Shown here piece after piece: positions 1-8,902 of a stretch of DNA of 64,000 bases; the first letter of the stretch is position 1; every line of letters starts with the position of its first letter. Below the pieces are notes generated by a model. The model made no database searches. It worked only from the letters and a program-made list of their open reading frames with translations, and was not told where the DNA came from. The DNA comes from Lysobacteraceae bacterium (GTDB taxonomy: Bacteria > Pseudomonadota > Gammaproteobacteria > Xanthomonadales > Xanthomonadaceae), in NCBI GenBank assembly GCA_004297225.1, contig SCUI01000010.1, forward strand, positions 186,001 through 250,000. The letters run 5' to 3'. The position numbers were made by a program, and so were the translations under genes.

Positions 1-1
1 A

Positions 2-1336
2 GGCGGGCGTTCGCGCACCGGGCGGCTGCTGCAGCCCAAGGGCGGGATGCTGTCGATGACCGTGCGCGCGTTCCTGCGCCAGCCCACGCGGCCGGTCCTG
101 TTCCAGCCGGTATACATCGGCTACGAGAAGCTGATGGAAGGCGGCAGCTACCTCGACGAGCTCAGCGGCAAGCCCAAGGAAAGCGAATCCATCCTCGGCC
201 TGCTGTTGGGCATCCCCAAGGTGCTTCGCAGCAACTACGGCCAGGTGGTGGTGAACTTCGGCGAGCCGATCCCGCTGTCGGCGATGCTGGCCGAGCACGC
301 GCCGCAATGGGACGGCACACCGCTGCCCGACGAGGACCGCCCGGACTGGCTGTCGGCGACGGTCGACGCCACCGCGCAGAAGATCCAGGTCCACATCAAC
401 CGCGCCGCGGACGTGAACCCGGTCAACCTGCTGGCGCTGGCGCTGCTGTCCACGCCCAAGCACGCGATGGGCGAAGCCGACCTGCTGGCGCAGATCGCGC
501 TGTCCAAGACGCTTCTCACCGAAGTGCCCTACGGCGAACGCGTCACCGTGACCCCGCACACGCCCGAGCAGATCGTCGCCCACGGCCAGGAGATCGGGCT
601 GCTCTCGCGCACCACGCATCCGCTGGGCGACATCATCGGCGTGGTCGACGGCGAGCAGGCGGTGCTGCTGAGCTACTTCCGCAACAACGTGCTGCACCTG
701 TTCACCTCGGCCGGCTGGATCGCCAGCTGCTTCCAGCACAACCGGCGGATGCCGCGGCGCATGGTCCTGCGCCTGGGCCAGTTGATGTACCCGTTCCTGC
801 AGGCCGAGCTGTTCCTGCCGTGGACGCAGGACGAGTTCGCCGAGCGCCTGGACCGCACCATCGACGTGTTCGTGCGCGAGGGCCTGCTGGACATCGTCGA
901 CGGCAGCGGCGCCAGCGAGGAGGACGGCGGGATCCTCGCGCGCAACTCCGGGCAGAGCGACGAAGTGTTCCGCCTGCGCGCGATCGGCCATGCGCTGCAG
1001 CAGGCGTTCGAGCGTTACTACATCGCGATCTCGGTGCTGGCCAAGAACGGTCCCGGCACGCTCGGCGCCGGGCAGCTGGAAAGCCTGTGCCACCTTGCCG
1101 CGCAGCGCCTGAGCCTGCTGTACGCGCCGGCCGCGCCGGAGTTCTTCGACAAGTCGCTGTTCCGCGGCTTCATCCAGAAACTGAAGGAACTGGGCCTGGT
1201 GTGGCCGGACGAGAACTCGAAGCTGGTGTTCGACGAACGCCTGACCACCTGGGCGCGCGACGCCAAGATCATCCTCGGCCGCGAATTGCGGCACACGATC
1301 GAGAAGATCAGCCCCGAAGCGCTGCCCGAGGGGTAA
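2..1336 (+). CDS. plsB: Glycerol-3-phosphate acyltransferase, C-terminal part
   Basis: This is the C-terminal part (444 codons) of glycerol-3-phosphate 1-O-acyltransferase, the inner-membrane enzyme that transfers an acyl chain from acyl-ACP or acyl-CoA to glycerol-3-phosphate as the first step of phospholipid synthesis. At the window edge the block GGRSRTGRLLQPKGG is visible, followed by FLRQPTRPVLFQPVYIGYEK; these match conserved acyltransferase blocks of the PlsB family. The catalytic HX4D block must lie before the window. The family is about 800-880 residues long, so roughly half is missing. The frame is open from base 2, so the first in-window ATG is not the start. Confidence 0.93.
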   Translation, partial: GGRSRTGRLLQPKGGMLSMTVRAFLRQPTRPVLFQPVYIGYEKLMEGGSYLDELSGKPKESESILGLLLGIPKVLRSNYGQVVVNFGEPIPLSAMLAEHAPQWDGTPLPDEDRPDWLSATVDATAQKIQVHINRAADVNPVNLLALALLSTPKHAMGEADLLAQIALSKTLLTEVPYGERVTVTPHTPEQIVAHGQEIGLLSRTTHPLGDIIGVVDGEQAVLLSYFRNNVLHLFTSAGWIASCFQHNRRMPRRMVLRLGQLMYPFLQAELFLPWTQDEFAERLDRTIDVFVREGLLDIVDGSGASEEDGGILARNSGQSDEVFRLRAIGHALQQAFERYYIAISVLAKNGPGTLGAGQLESLCHLAAQRLSLLYAPAAPEFFDKSLFRGFIQKLKELGLVWPDENSKLVFDERLTTWARDAKIILGRELRHTIEKISPEALPEG

Positions 1337-1339
1337 CGC

Positions 1340-1558
1340 CTACGCCGGTTCGTCGGGGATCAATGCGCTCTCCAGCCGCGCGATCAGGTCCTTGAGTTGC
1401 AGCTTGCGCTTCTTCAGCCGCTTGACCGCGAGTTCGTCGGCGGCGATGTCGGCCTGCATCCGCGCGATGGTTTCGTCCAGCTGCCGATGTTCCTGCCGCA
1501 GCGCGACCACCCGCTCGGCCATGCGGGCGAGTTCGGCCGGGTCGGTGGGCTGGTTCAT
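1340..1558 (-). CDS. Small YdcH-like (DUF465) coiled-coil protein
   Basis: A 72-residue, charged, entirely helical protein. The C-terminal stretch [17 protein letters not shown] fits the DUF465/YdcH family, whose members have a KK-x-K-L-x-LKD-x-I signature and no established function. The start ATG at 1558 lies between the convergent plsB end and the divergent ttcA promoter region. Nothing in the sequence suggests catalysis or membrane insertion. The family call rests on the C-terminal motif and length only; a SlyX-like coiled coil is the alternative. Confidence 0.75.
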   Translation of the reverse strand: MNQPTDPAELARMAERVVALRQEHRQLDETIARMQADIAADELAVKRLKKRKLQLKDLIARLESALIPDEPA

Positions 1559-1648
1559 GAAGGCAGCTTAGCCGAACCGGTCGCGCCGGAGTGCGCGCCG
1601 CGCACGACGCGGACGCTACAATCCCCGCCCCGTCGTCGCTTCCCCCGC

Positions 1649-2512
1649 ATGACCTCGATCCTGCCCCTTGCCGAGCCCGTCCCGCGCGCCGAGCGCGGCC
1701 GCCGCGAACAGCTCAAGCTGGCCAAGCGCCTGCGCCACCAGGTGGGCCGCGCGATCGCGGACTTCGGCATGATCGAGGACGGCGACAAGGTCATGGTCTG
1801 CCTGTCCGGCGGCAAGGACAGCTACACGCTGCTGGACATCCTGCTGCAGCTCAAGGCGAAGGCGCCGGTCTCGTTCTCGCTCACCGCGGTCAACCTCGAC
1901 CAGAAGCAGCCGGGCTTCCCGGAACACGTGCTGCCCGACTACCTGCGTTCGCTGGGCGTGGATTTCCACATCATCGAGCAGGACACCTATTCGGTGGTCA
2001 CGCGCGTGGTGCCCGAGGGCAAGACCATGTGCTCGCTGTGCTCGCGGCTGCGCCGCGGCGCGCTGTACACGTACGCGGAGCAGAACGGATTCACCAAGAT
2101 CGCGCTGGGCCACCACCGCGACGACCTGGTGGCGACGTTCTTCCTCAACCTGTTCTTCCACGCCAAGCTCGCCGGCATGCCGCCGAAGCTGCTGTCGGAC
2201 GACGGCAGGCACGTGGTGATCCGGCCGCTGGCCCATGTGCGCGAGGAAGACATTGTCGCCTACGCCGAGGCAAAGGGCTTCCCGATCATCCCCTGCAACC
2301 TGTGCGGCTCCCAGGACAACCTGCAGCGCAAGCAGGTGAAGAAGATGCTCGAGGCCTGGGAGAAGGAATCCCCGGGCCGCATCGAGACGATCGCGCGCGC
2401 GCTGGGCGACATCCGGCCCTCGCAGCTCAGCGACCCGAAGCTGTTCGATTTCCTGTCGCTGGGTTCACGCAGCGACCTCCCCCTACCCGATGCACACGAC
2501 TGGCTGGATTGA
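1649..2512 (+). CDS. ttcA: tRNA 2-thiocytidine(32) biosynthesis protein TtcA
   Basis: TtcA converts cytidine 32 of certain tRNAs to 2-thiocytidine, using ATP to adenylate the base and a [4Fe-4S] cluster to deliver sulphur. The 287-residue product carries the PP-loop SGGKDS near residue 53, the CSLCSR pair of cysteines and a later PCNLCGSQ motif, as expected for the cluster ligands. ALGHHRDD is also conserved in the family. I chose the ATG at 1649 because the length then matches the family and upstream codons read poorly. The stop overlaps the next ATG by one base (TGATG), so ttcA and rdgC are probably co-transcribed. Confidence 0.95.
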   Translation: MTSILPLAEPVPRAERGRREQLKLAKRLRHQVGRAIADFGMIEDGDKVMVCLSGGKDSYTLLDILLQLKAKAPVSFSLTAVNLDQKQPGFPEHVLPDYLRSLGVDFHIIEQDTYSVVTRVVPEGKTMCSLCSRLRRGALYTYAEQNGFTKIALGHHRDDLVATFFLNLFFHAKLAGMPPKLLSDDGRHVVIRPLAHVREEDIVAYAEAKGFPIIPCNLCGSQDNLQRKQVKKMLEAWEKESPGRIETIARALGDIRPSQLSDPKLFDFLSLGSRSDLPLPDAHDWLD

Positions 2513-3411
2513 TGTTCTTTCGAAACCTGACGTTGTTCCGCTTCGCGCCCTCGCTCGATTTCTCCGACCTCGACACCCGACTGGCCCAGGCCGCGCTGAA
2601 GCCGGTGGGCCCGCTGGAAGTGTCTTCGCGCGGCTTCATCCCGCCGTTCGGCCGCGACAGCGAGGCGCTGTCGCACCAGGTGGGCAAGTCGGTGTGGATC
2701 AGCGTCGGCAGCGAGGAACGCCTGCTGCCAGGCGCGGTGGTCAACGACCTGCTGCAGAAGAAGCTCGCCGAGCTGGAGCAGAAGGAAGGCCGCCGCCCCG
2801 GCGGCCGCACCCGCAAGCGGCTGAAGGAAGACCTGGTGCAGGAACTGTTGCCGCGCGCCTTCGTGCGCCCGGGCCGCACCGATGCGATCCTCGACCTCGG
2901 CCATGGCCTGCTCGCCGTGGACACCTCCTCGCGCAAGCAGGCCGAGCACGTGGCCGGCGCGCTGCGTGACGCGCTGGGCAGCTTCCCGGCGCTGCCGCTC
3001 AACGCCGAAGTGGCGCCGCGCGCGGTGCTGACCGGCTGGATCGCGGGCGATCCCCTGCCGGATGGCTTCTCTTTGGGCGACGAATGCGAACTGCGCGACG
3101 CCGCCGACCAGGGCGCGGTGGTCAAGTGCCAGCGCCAGGAACTGCAGGGCGACGAAATCGCCAAGCACCTGGAGTCGGGCAAGCAGGTCGCGCGACTGGC
3201 GCTCACCATGGACGACCATGTCTCCTTCGTCCTCGGCGAGGACCTGGTGCTGCGCAAGTTCAAGATCCTCGACGGTGCGGTCGACGCGCTGGAATCGACC
3301 GAACGCGAGGACCTGCGCGCGGAACTCGATGCGCGCTTCACCCTGATGGCCGGCGAGCTGGAGCGCCTGTTCAGCGTGCTCGAGCCGGCACTGGCGTTGT
3401 CGAAGGCGTAG
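2512..3411 (+). CDS. rdgC: Recombination-associated protein RdgC
   Basis: RdgC is a ring-forming, non-specific DNA-binding protein that limits RecA access to DNA and is needed when replication restart is impaired. The 299-residue product starts with [11 protein letters not shown], contains GRDSEALSHQ and a conserved KKL-x-E-x-E plus GRTRKRLKEDL segment, and ends with a helical tail (LMAGELERLFSVLEPAL); length and motifs match the E. coli protein. It directly follows ttcA with a one-base overlap, and translation is probably coupled. Confidence 0.95.
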   Translation: MFFRNLTLFRFAPSLDFSDLDTRLAQAALKPVGPLEVSSRGFIPPFGRDSEALSHQVGKSVWISVGSEERLLPGAVVNDLLQKKLAELEQKEGRRPGGRTRKRLKEDLVQELLPRAFVRPGRTDAILDLGHGLLAVDTSSRKQAEHVAGALRDALGSFPALPLNAEVAPRAVLTGWIAGDPLPDGFSLGDECELRDAADQGAVVKCQRQELQGDEIAKHLESGKQVARLALTMDDHVSFVLGEDLVLRKFKILDGAVDALESTEREDLRAELDARFTLMAGELERLFSVLEPALALSKA

Positions 3412-3487
3412 GGTGGCGATGCGACGCGATGCGAACCGGGATTCCGGTTCACGGTCGCACCCGGGTGCGCTCCTACAATAGGACGTC

Positions 3488-4243
3488 ATGCAGAGATTCC
3501 GCACCATCGAACGCGACAGCGTCGAACTCGCGCTCGCCGACGGGCGCACCGTGGTGGTCACGCGCGTGCGCGATCCGCGCGCACGCCGGCTCAAGCTGTG
3601 CGTGGACGAACGCGGCGCGCGCCTGACGATGCCGCCGCGCGCGAGCGCGGTGTCCGGCCGGCGCTTCCTCGACGAGAACCGCGAGTGGCTGGCGATGCAG
3701 CTGGCACGCTACGCCACCGACGCGATCCCGCCGCTGCAGCCCGGCGCCACCGAAGCCCTGCCGCTGCGCGCGCAGCTGCTGCCGCTGCGCTGGAGCGAAG
3801 GCCGCTACACGCGGCTGCGGCGCGCGGAGGACGGCGCGCTGGAGTTCGCGATCACCTCGCGCACGAACGACGCCACGCTGGCCCGCGCGCTGCGCGACTT
3901 CTACGAAGGCGAGGCCCGCGCCGACCTCGGCCGCTGGCTGCCGCGGTACCTGCCGACGCTGCCGCGGCCGCCGCGCCGCGTCCGCTTCAAGGTGATGTCC
4001 TCGCAATGGGGTTCGCTGGCGCCCGACGACAGCGTCGCGCTGGACCTGTCGCTGGTGCTGGCCCGGCCCAGCGCGTTCGAATACGTTCTGGTCCACGAGT
4101 TGTGCCACCTGCTGCAGCCCGACCACTCGCGCGCCTTCTGGGACGAGGTCGAGGCGCGCTTCCCGGCGTGGCAGGACGAACGCGACTGGTTCCATGCCCA
4201 TGGCCGCCAGGTGAAGGCGAGCCTGCGCACGCTGCTGGGCTGA
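3488..4243 (+). CDS. YgjP-like (SprT/WLM-type) zinc metallopeptidase
   Basis: A 251-residue protein of the YgjP/DUF45 metallopeptidase family. The C-terminal third carries the zinc signature HELCHLLQPDHSRAFWDEV around residues 203-221, in which HExxH and the downstream His are intact, and the preceding block KVMSSQWGSLAPDDSVALDL corresponds to the family's 'RWGSC' region, with SLA in place of SCS. Family members are poorly characterised; a cytosolic protease role is an inference. It follows rdgC after about 75 bp that contain a short repeat ending in GCTCCTACAATA. Confidence 0.85.
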   Translation: MQRFRTIERDSVELALADGRTVVVTRVRDPRARRLKLCVDERGARLTMPPRASAVSGRRFLDENREWLAMQLARYATDAIPPLQPGATEALPLRAQLLPLRWSEGRYTRLRRAEDGALEFAITSRTNDATLARALRDFYEGEARADLGRWLPRYLPTLPRPPRRVRFKVMSSQWGSLAPDDSVALDLSLVLARPSAFEYVLVHELCHLLQPDHSRAFWDEVEARFPAWQDERDWFHAHGRQVKASLRTLLG

Positions 4244-4327
4244 ACCGGACGCGGCCACCTGGCCGCCGGGCATCGACAAGTGCGTATCTTTCCCCATGAT
4301 CGAACCATGCCTGATCCGGGGAACGCC

Positions 4328-4786
4328 ATGCGCCCGACCATCCTGTCCCGCCTGGCCGTGCTGGCCATCGCCATGCCGGCGGCGTTCGCGGTTCCCGCGC
4401 AGACCGTCTCGCTGCAACGCGCGGGCGAGCACGTCACCATCCTGATGGGGGCCGCGGCGATCCTGCCGGCGGATTTCCCCGGCGATGTCTTCGTGCCGAC
4501 AGGCGCCACGCTGGTCCGCGTCGAATCGCTGGGCCAGGACCGTGTCGTCGTTGAATTCACCAGTGACCAGGCGCCGGATGCGCTGGCGGCTGCCTGCGCC
4601 AGGTCCATGGCGGAAGCCGGCTGGTCGCCCGCCACGGTGGAGGCGGTTGCCGGTGCCCACGCGCAGGCCTGGGAAAAGGACGAACGCGCCGTGCTGGTGG
4701 CGGCCTGGGCGGAGGCCGGCGCTACGCGGCTGCGGCTGCAACTGCTGCCGCGTGCGCGGCGACCTGCCGGTGCGGACAAGTCCTGA
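4328..4786 (+). CDS. Exported hypothetical protein, paralogue of the next gene
   Basis: A 152-residue protein with a signal peptide (MRPTILSRLAVLAIAMPAAFAVPAQT), so probably periplasmic. I do not recognise the family. The core LPADFPGDVFVPTGATLVRV resembles LPAGFPEDVFLPADYKVDST in the downstream lipoprotein, and both have a following helix-rich segment of the form 'ALA-x-ARSMAEAGW', so the two genes look like tandem paralogues. The ATG at 4328 is preferred over the upstream in-frame GTG and ATG because it gives a clean signal peptide directly at the N-terminus. Confidence 0.7.
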   Translation: MRPTILSRLAVLAIAMPAAFAVPAQTVSLQRAGEHVTILMGAAAILPADFPGDVFVPTGATLVRVESLGQDRVVVEFTSDQAPDALAAACARSMAEAGWSPATVEAVAGAHAQAWEKDERAVLVAAWAEAGATRLRLQLLPRARRPAGADKS

Positions 4787-4864
4787 CCGGCCACCGCCCC
4801 GTTCCGCGTACGGGTACGTAACCGCGCCGTAACCAGCGCGAGTACAGCCAAGGGGAGCAGGACG

Positions 4865-5371
4865 ATGCGCAGGATGGGGACGACGGTCGTGGCGGCGGCG
4901 CTGCTGGCGGGCCTGGTGGCGGGTTGCGGCAAGTCCGCCGAGGACCGCATGGCCGAGGCGGCTGCGGGCGCCATGCTCGGCACCGATGTGGAGATCGACG
5001 ACGACGGGGAGACGGTCACGCTCGGCTCCGGCGACAAGGCGATGACGATCAGCGGCGGCGACAGCGCGCAGCTGCCCGCCGGCTTTCCGGAAGACGTGTT
5101 CCTGCCCGCCGACTACAAGGTCGACAGCACCCTGGCGAGCGGCGATTTCACCATGGTGACCCTGCGCGCCCCGGGCGAAGTCGCGGCGTTGGCCGACCAG
5201 GCCCGGATCGGGATGGAATCGGCGGGCTGGGAGCAGCAGATGATGGCCGGCGACGAGAGCAGCCGGATCTATGCCTACCGCCAGAAGCAGACCGTGGCCT
5301 CGCTGTCCTTCGACCGCCACGACGAGGGCGGCGTGCTGTACACCGTGCAGCTGTCGAAAGCGCCGGAATAA
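4865..5371 (+). CDS. Putative lipoprotein, hypothetical
   Basis: A 168-residue predicted lipoprotein: the N-terminal helix ends in a lipobox, LVAGC, with Cys near residue 20. The mature part starts with an acidic, Gly-rich stretch and then the segment LPAGFPEDVFLPADYKV, which is shared with the neighbouring upstream gene. No enzymatic motif is visible. A purine-rich Shine-Dalgarno (AAGGGGAGCAGG) precedes the ATG. Function is unknown; a cell-envelope role is inferred from the lipobox only. Confidence 0.75.
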   Translation: MRRMGTTVVAAALLAGLVAGCGKSAEDRMAEAAAGAMLGTDVEIDDDGETVTLGSGDKAMTISGGDSAQLPAGFPEDVFLPADYKVDSTLASGDFTMVTLRAPGEVAALADQARIGMESAGWEQQMMAGDESSRIYAYRQKQTVASLSFDRHDEGGVLYTVQLSKAPE

Positions 5372-5389
5372 CGCCCGCGCGGGGCGGCA

Positions 5390-6274
5390 TCACGCCCCGG
5401 CCGGCACGCCCGTTTCGAGGAAGCCGCCGATCACGGCGGCCACTTCCGCCGATTGTTCCATGTGCAGGTGGTGGCCGCCGGGCATGACCCGCAGGGTCCC
5501 GACCGGCAACAGCGCCGCGCGTTCGCCGCGCAGGGGTTCGGGCAGGTAGGGTTGCGCCGGCTCGGCGTGCAGCACCAGGGTCGGGCAGGCGATCGCGCGC
5601 ACCAGGTCGCGGACCTGCGGCTCGGTCATCCGCACCATCGTCGGCAAGGTCAGCCGCGGGTCGCTGCTCCAGGCGTAACCGCCGGGCGATTCGCCTTCGC
5701 CCAGCACCCGCACCAGGCCGCGCTCCACCAGCAGCCGCGCGGCCGGCTCGGACAGGCCGTTGGCGTGCATGCGCGCCCGCACCGCCGTGGCGATGTCGGG
5801 GAACACGCGCAAGCGCTTGCCGGCCAGTGCGCGTTGCGCCGCCACCGCCTCGCGCAGGCGTGCGCCGGTGCGATCCGCTTCCTCGGCGAGCGCGCCGAGC
5901 GCCTCGATCGCGACGAAGCGCTCGATCCGTCCGGGGCAGGCCGCGGCGACCAGGCTGCCGATGCCGGCGCCCATCGAATGCCCGAGCAGGGTGAATCGTT
6001 CCCAGCCCAGCGCATCGGCGATGTCGAGCACGGTCGCCACCGCGCCGGCGAACGAATAATCGGCGCCGCGGGGCAGGTGCGCGCTGCGGCCATGCCCGGG
6101 CAAGTCGGGCGCCACCAGTTCGATGCCATCCAGGTGCGCGGCCAGCGGCACGAAGCTGGCCGCATTGTCGAGCCAGCCGTGCAGGGCCAGCACGTTGGCG
6201 GCACGCGCGGCGCCACCGCGCAGGCCGCTGATCCGCCCCATCGGGATGTCGAGCTGGAACTCGCGCAATTCCAT
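5390..6274 (-). CDS. Alpha/beta-fold hydrolase
   Basis: A 294-residue alpha/beta hydrolase. The oxyanion segment LALHGWLDNAASF is followed by the nucleophile elbow LLGHSMGAGIGS, in which Ser is the probable nucleophile; the catalytic His lies in the C-terminal MPGGHHLHMEQ. PDLPGHGRS is also typical. The fold includes haloperoxidases, esterases and lipases, so the substrate cannot be named. The gene lies 2 bp downstream of hemH on the same strand and is probably co-transcribed with it. Confidence 0.88.
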   Translation of the reverse strand: MELREFQLDIPMGRISGLRGGAARAANVLALHGWLDNAASFVPLAAHLDGIELVAPDLPGHGRSAHLPRGADYSFAGAVATVLDIADALGWERFTLLGHSMGAGIGSLVAAACPGRIERFVAIEALGALAEEADRTGARLREAVAAQRALAGKRLRVFPDIATAVRARMHANGLSEPAARLLVERGLVRVLGEGESPGGYAWSSDPRLTLPTMVRMTEPQVRDLVRAIACPTLVLHAEPAQPYLPEPLRGERAALLPVGTLRVMPGGHHLHMEQSAEVAAVIGGFLETGVPAGA

Positions 6275-6276
6275 GC

Positions 6277-7233
6277 TCAGCCGTGTCCGTCGAAGGCGCG
6301 GCGCGCGATCGCCGCCAGTGCGTCGGCGTGCGCCGGCGCGGCATTGAGGCAGGGAATGGCGCGCAAGCGGCCGCCGCGTTCGGCGAACCGTTCGGCCAGC
6401 ATCATGCCGATTTCCTCGAGCGTCTCCAGGCAGTCGGCGGCGAAGCCGGGACAGACGACGTCCACCAGCGAAACGCCGCGCGCGGCAAGCGCGTCGAGGG
6501 TGTCCACGGTCGCCGGCTGCAGCCAGCGTCCGGCGCCGAAGCGCGACTGGTAGGCCAGCGTCCACTGGCCCGCGTCCAGGCCGAGCGCGGCGGCGATCGC
6601 GGCGGCGCTGGCCTCGCATTGCGCGGCATACGGATCGCCGGCATCGACCACGCGCTGCGGCAGGCCATGGAACGACAACAACAGGTGTTCGCCACGACCG
6701 TGCGCCAGCCAGTGCGCCTGCACCGATTGCGCCACGGCCGCGATCCAGCCGGGATCGAGGTGGTAGTCGCGCACCGCGAGCGCGGCATCGCCACCTTGCG
6801 CGGCAATGACGTCGGCGATGCTTTCGGTGGTGGTGGTGGAGTACTGCGGATACAGCGGCAGCACCCGCACCCGTCGCCCGCGCCGCTGCGCCAGCGCCGC
6901 GGCCAGCGATGGCCCGCCGTAGCGCATCGCATGCACGACCTCGACACCGGGCAGCCGTTGCTGCACGGCGGCGGCAAGCTCGCGCGTGTGCACTTCCAGC
7001 GGCGAGCCGCCCGGCAACCAGATCGAGGCGTACTTCGCCGCCACCGGCGCCGCGCGGCGCGGCAGCACCACGCCGCGCAACAGCGGTTGCCACAACCAGC
7101 GCGGCAGCGACACCACCCGCTGGTCGGAAAGGAATTCGAGCAGGTAGTCGCGGACCGCCGCGGGCGTCGGCGCCGGCGGGGTGCCGAGATTGGCCAGCAG
7201 CAACGTGTCGCGCGCGTCCCCGGGTTCGTCCAT
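6277..7233 (-). CDS. hemH: Ferrochelatase
   Basis: Ferrochelatase inserts Fe2+ into protoporphyrin IX, the last step of haem synthesis. The 318-residue protein begins LLLANLGTPPAPTPAAVRDY, as in the family, contains PLYPQYSTTTTES, the catalytic histidine in SFHGLPQR and the conserved PGFAADCLETLEEI segment near the C-terminus. The start is the ATG at 7233, which gives family length. Divergent from the SYLF-domain gene at 7315, with 81 bp between them that should hold both promoters. Confidence 0.96.
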   Translation of the reverse strand: MDEPGDARDTLLLANLGTPPAPTPAAVRDYLLEFLSDQRVVSLPRWLWQPLLRGVVLPRRAAPVAAKYASIWLPGGSPLEVHTRELAAAVQQRLPGVEVVHAMRYGGPSLAAALAQRRGRRVRVLPLYPQYSTTTTESIADVIAAQGGDAALAVRDYHLDPGWIAAVAQSVQAHWLAHGRGEHLLLSFHGLPQRVVDAGDPYAAQCEASAAAIAAALGLDAGQWTLAYQSRFGAGRWLQPATVDTLDALAARGVSLVDVVCPGFAADCLETLEEIGMMLAERFAERGGRLRAIPCLNAAPAHADALAAIARRAFDGHG

Positions 7234-7314
7234 GTGGCATAGGATCGCATGCAGCGGCCGTTCATCGCGCCGCCACTAGCCTGAACCGCCGCCCGCCTTC
7301 GAGGAGTCCTGCCC

Positions 7315-8226
7315 ATGCCAAGCCATCGCCACGCATCGCGACTGTTGCGACTGGGCGCACCGGTCGTGCTCGCCCTTGCCGGGCTCGCGGCCGCGGGCAA
7401 TGCCTTCGCCGGCAGCGAGGAGGACGCGCGTGCCCGCAACGCGGTGCGCGTGCTCACCGACATCCAGGCGATCCCGGAATCGGCGATCCCGGACAAACTG
7501 CTCGACGAGGCGCACGCGGTCGTGGTCGTGCCCGACAGCATCAAGGCCGGCCTGGTGATCGGCGCCCGCCGCGGCCACGGCCTGCTGGCGGTCAAGCGCG
7601 CGGACGGCACCTGGTCGAATCCGGCGTTCGTGACCCTCACCGGCGGCAGCATCGGCTTCCAGGCCGGCGTGCAGTCGGCGGACATCGTGCTGGTGTTCCG
7701 CAGCCAGCGCGGCGTGGATTCGATCGTCAACGGCAAGTTCACCCTAGGCGCCGATGCCGGCGTCGCCGCCGGCCCGGTCGGGCGCAATGCCTCGGCGGCC
7801 ACCGACGGCGAGATGAAGGCGGAAATCTGGTCGTGGTCGCGCGCACGCGGGTTGTTCGCCGGCGTCGCGGTGGACGGCGCGGTGCTGGCGATCGACGACG
7901 ACGCCAACGCCTCGGTCTACGGCGAGGGCACGACCCCGCGGATGATCTTCGAGGACCGCTTCGCGCAGCGGCCGTCCGGCGACGTGGTCTCGTTCCGCGA
8001 TGCGCTGGAGGAAGCGACGGCGGCGGCGCACGCCGCCCGCAGCGACGGCGCCACGGCGGGCTCCACGCCAATGGCCGTTCCCGCGCCGGCACCGGCCGCG
8101 GCGGCCACGCCCGCCGCCGGCGTTGATCCGGCGGGCGCCACCGCGCCGCAGCCCGGCACGTTCCAGCCGGTCGAGGACAACCCGGCCACGATCGAGCCGC
8201 TGCCGGCGCCGACCGATACCCCATGA
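7315..8226 (+). CDS. SYLF (YSC84-type) lipid-binding domain protein, exported
   Basis: A 303-residue protein with a signal peptide (cleavage probably after AGNAFA) and a SYLF/YSC84 domain over roughly residues 45-230. Recognisable are [20 protein letters not shown], the [17 protein letters not shown] segment and the [20 protein letters not shown] block. SYLF domains bind phosphoinositides or other lipids in eukaryotes; the bacterial role is unclear. The last 70 residues are a Pro/Ala-rich low-complexity tail that is longer than in most relatives. Confidence 0.85.
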   Translation: MPSHRHASRLLRLGAPVVLALAGLAAAGNAFAGSEEDARARNAVRVLTDIQAIPESAIPDKLLDEAHAVVVVPDSIKAGLVIGARRGHGLLAVKRADGTWSNPAFVTLTGGSIGFQAGVQSADIVLVFRSQRGVDSIVNGKFTLGADAGVAAGPVGRNASAATDGEMKAEIWSWSRARGLFAGVAVDGAVLAIDDDANASVYGEGTTPRMIFEDRFAQRPSGDVVSFRDALEEATAAAHAARSDGATAGSTPMAVPAPAPAAAATPAAGVDPAGATAPQPGTFQPVEDNPATIEPLPAPTDTP

Positions 8227-8269
8227 CAGCTGCGGTATCCTGTCCGCCCCTTACCAAAGGCATATTCCC

Positions 8270-8533
8270 ATGGGTGGCTTGAGCCTCTGGCACTGGCTGG
8301 TCGTACTGGTGATCGTGGTGCTGGTGTTCGGCACCAAGCGGCTGAAGAACGTCGGCCAGGACCTCGGCGAGGCCATGCGCGGATTCAGGAAGGGGCTGCA
8401 CGGCGACGAGGCGCAGCGCACGGCCGAATCGGCCGAAGGCAGGGATCTCGCCTCGAAGCCGCAGGACGCGGCGATCACTCCGACCGACGGCGTCCGCAGC
8501 GACGACGACCGCAACCCGCCGGCCGCGCGCTGA
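8270..8533 (+). CDS. tatA: Sec-independent protein translocase TatA
   Basis: TatA forms the size-variable channel component of the twin-arginine translocase that exports folded proteins. The 87-residue product has the short N-terminal membrane helix ([20 protein letters not shown]), the [20 protein letters not shown] amphipathic helix with the conserved FG pair, and a variable acidic tail. It is the first gene of a tatA-tatB-tatC operon; the ATG at 8270 is the only one that places the helix at the N-terminus. Confidence 0.96.
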   Translation: MGGLSLWHWLVVLVIVVLVFGTKRLKNVGQDLGEAMRGFRKGLHGDEAQRTAESAEGRDLASKPQDAAITPTDGVRSDDDRNPPAAR

Positions 8534-8569
8534 GCGCGCGGCGGTAGCGCCGGCTGGAAACGCGCCGGG

Positions 8570-8902
8570 ATGTTCGACGTCGGCTTTTCCGAACTGCTGG
8601 TGATCGCCGTGGTCGCGCTGCTGGTGCTCGGGCCCGAGCGCCTGCCGCGCGCCGCGCGCATGGCCGGACTTTGGGCGCGGCGCGCGCGCGCGCAGTGGCA
8701 TTCGGTGCGCGCGGAACTGGAAAGCGAGATGGCCGCCGACGACCTGCGCCGCAGCCTGGCCGAGGCGCAAGGCGAACTGCGCGAAGCCAGGAGCGAGTTG
8801 CGGGATGCGGGAAGCGAGTTGCGCGAGGCGGCCCGCGAGACCACCGCGCCGCCGTCCTCGCACGATGACGCGGACGGCGACGGGAACCGCCCGCATGGCT
8901 GA
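8570..8902 (+). CDS. tatB: Sec-independent protein translocase TatB
   Basis: TatB joins TatC in the receptor that recognises twin-arginine signal peptides. The 110-residue product begins MFDVGFSELLVIAVVALLVL, with the conserved GFSEL motif, followed by GPERLP and a long charged amphipathic helix. The helix contains the near-repeat LREARSELRDAGSELREAAR, so it is a regular coiled segment. Its last 8 bases overlap tatC. Confidence 0.96.
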   Translation: MFDVGFSELLVIAVVALLVLGPERLPRAARMAGLWARRARAQWHSVRAELESEMAADDLRRSLAEAQGELREARSELRDAGSELREAARETTAPPSSHDDADGDGNRPHG

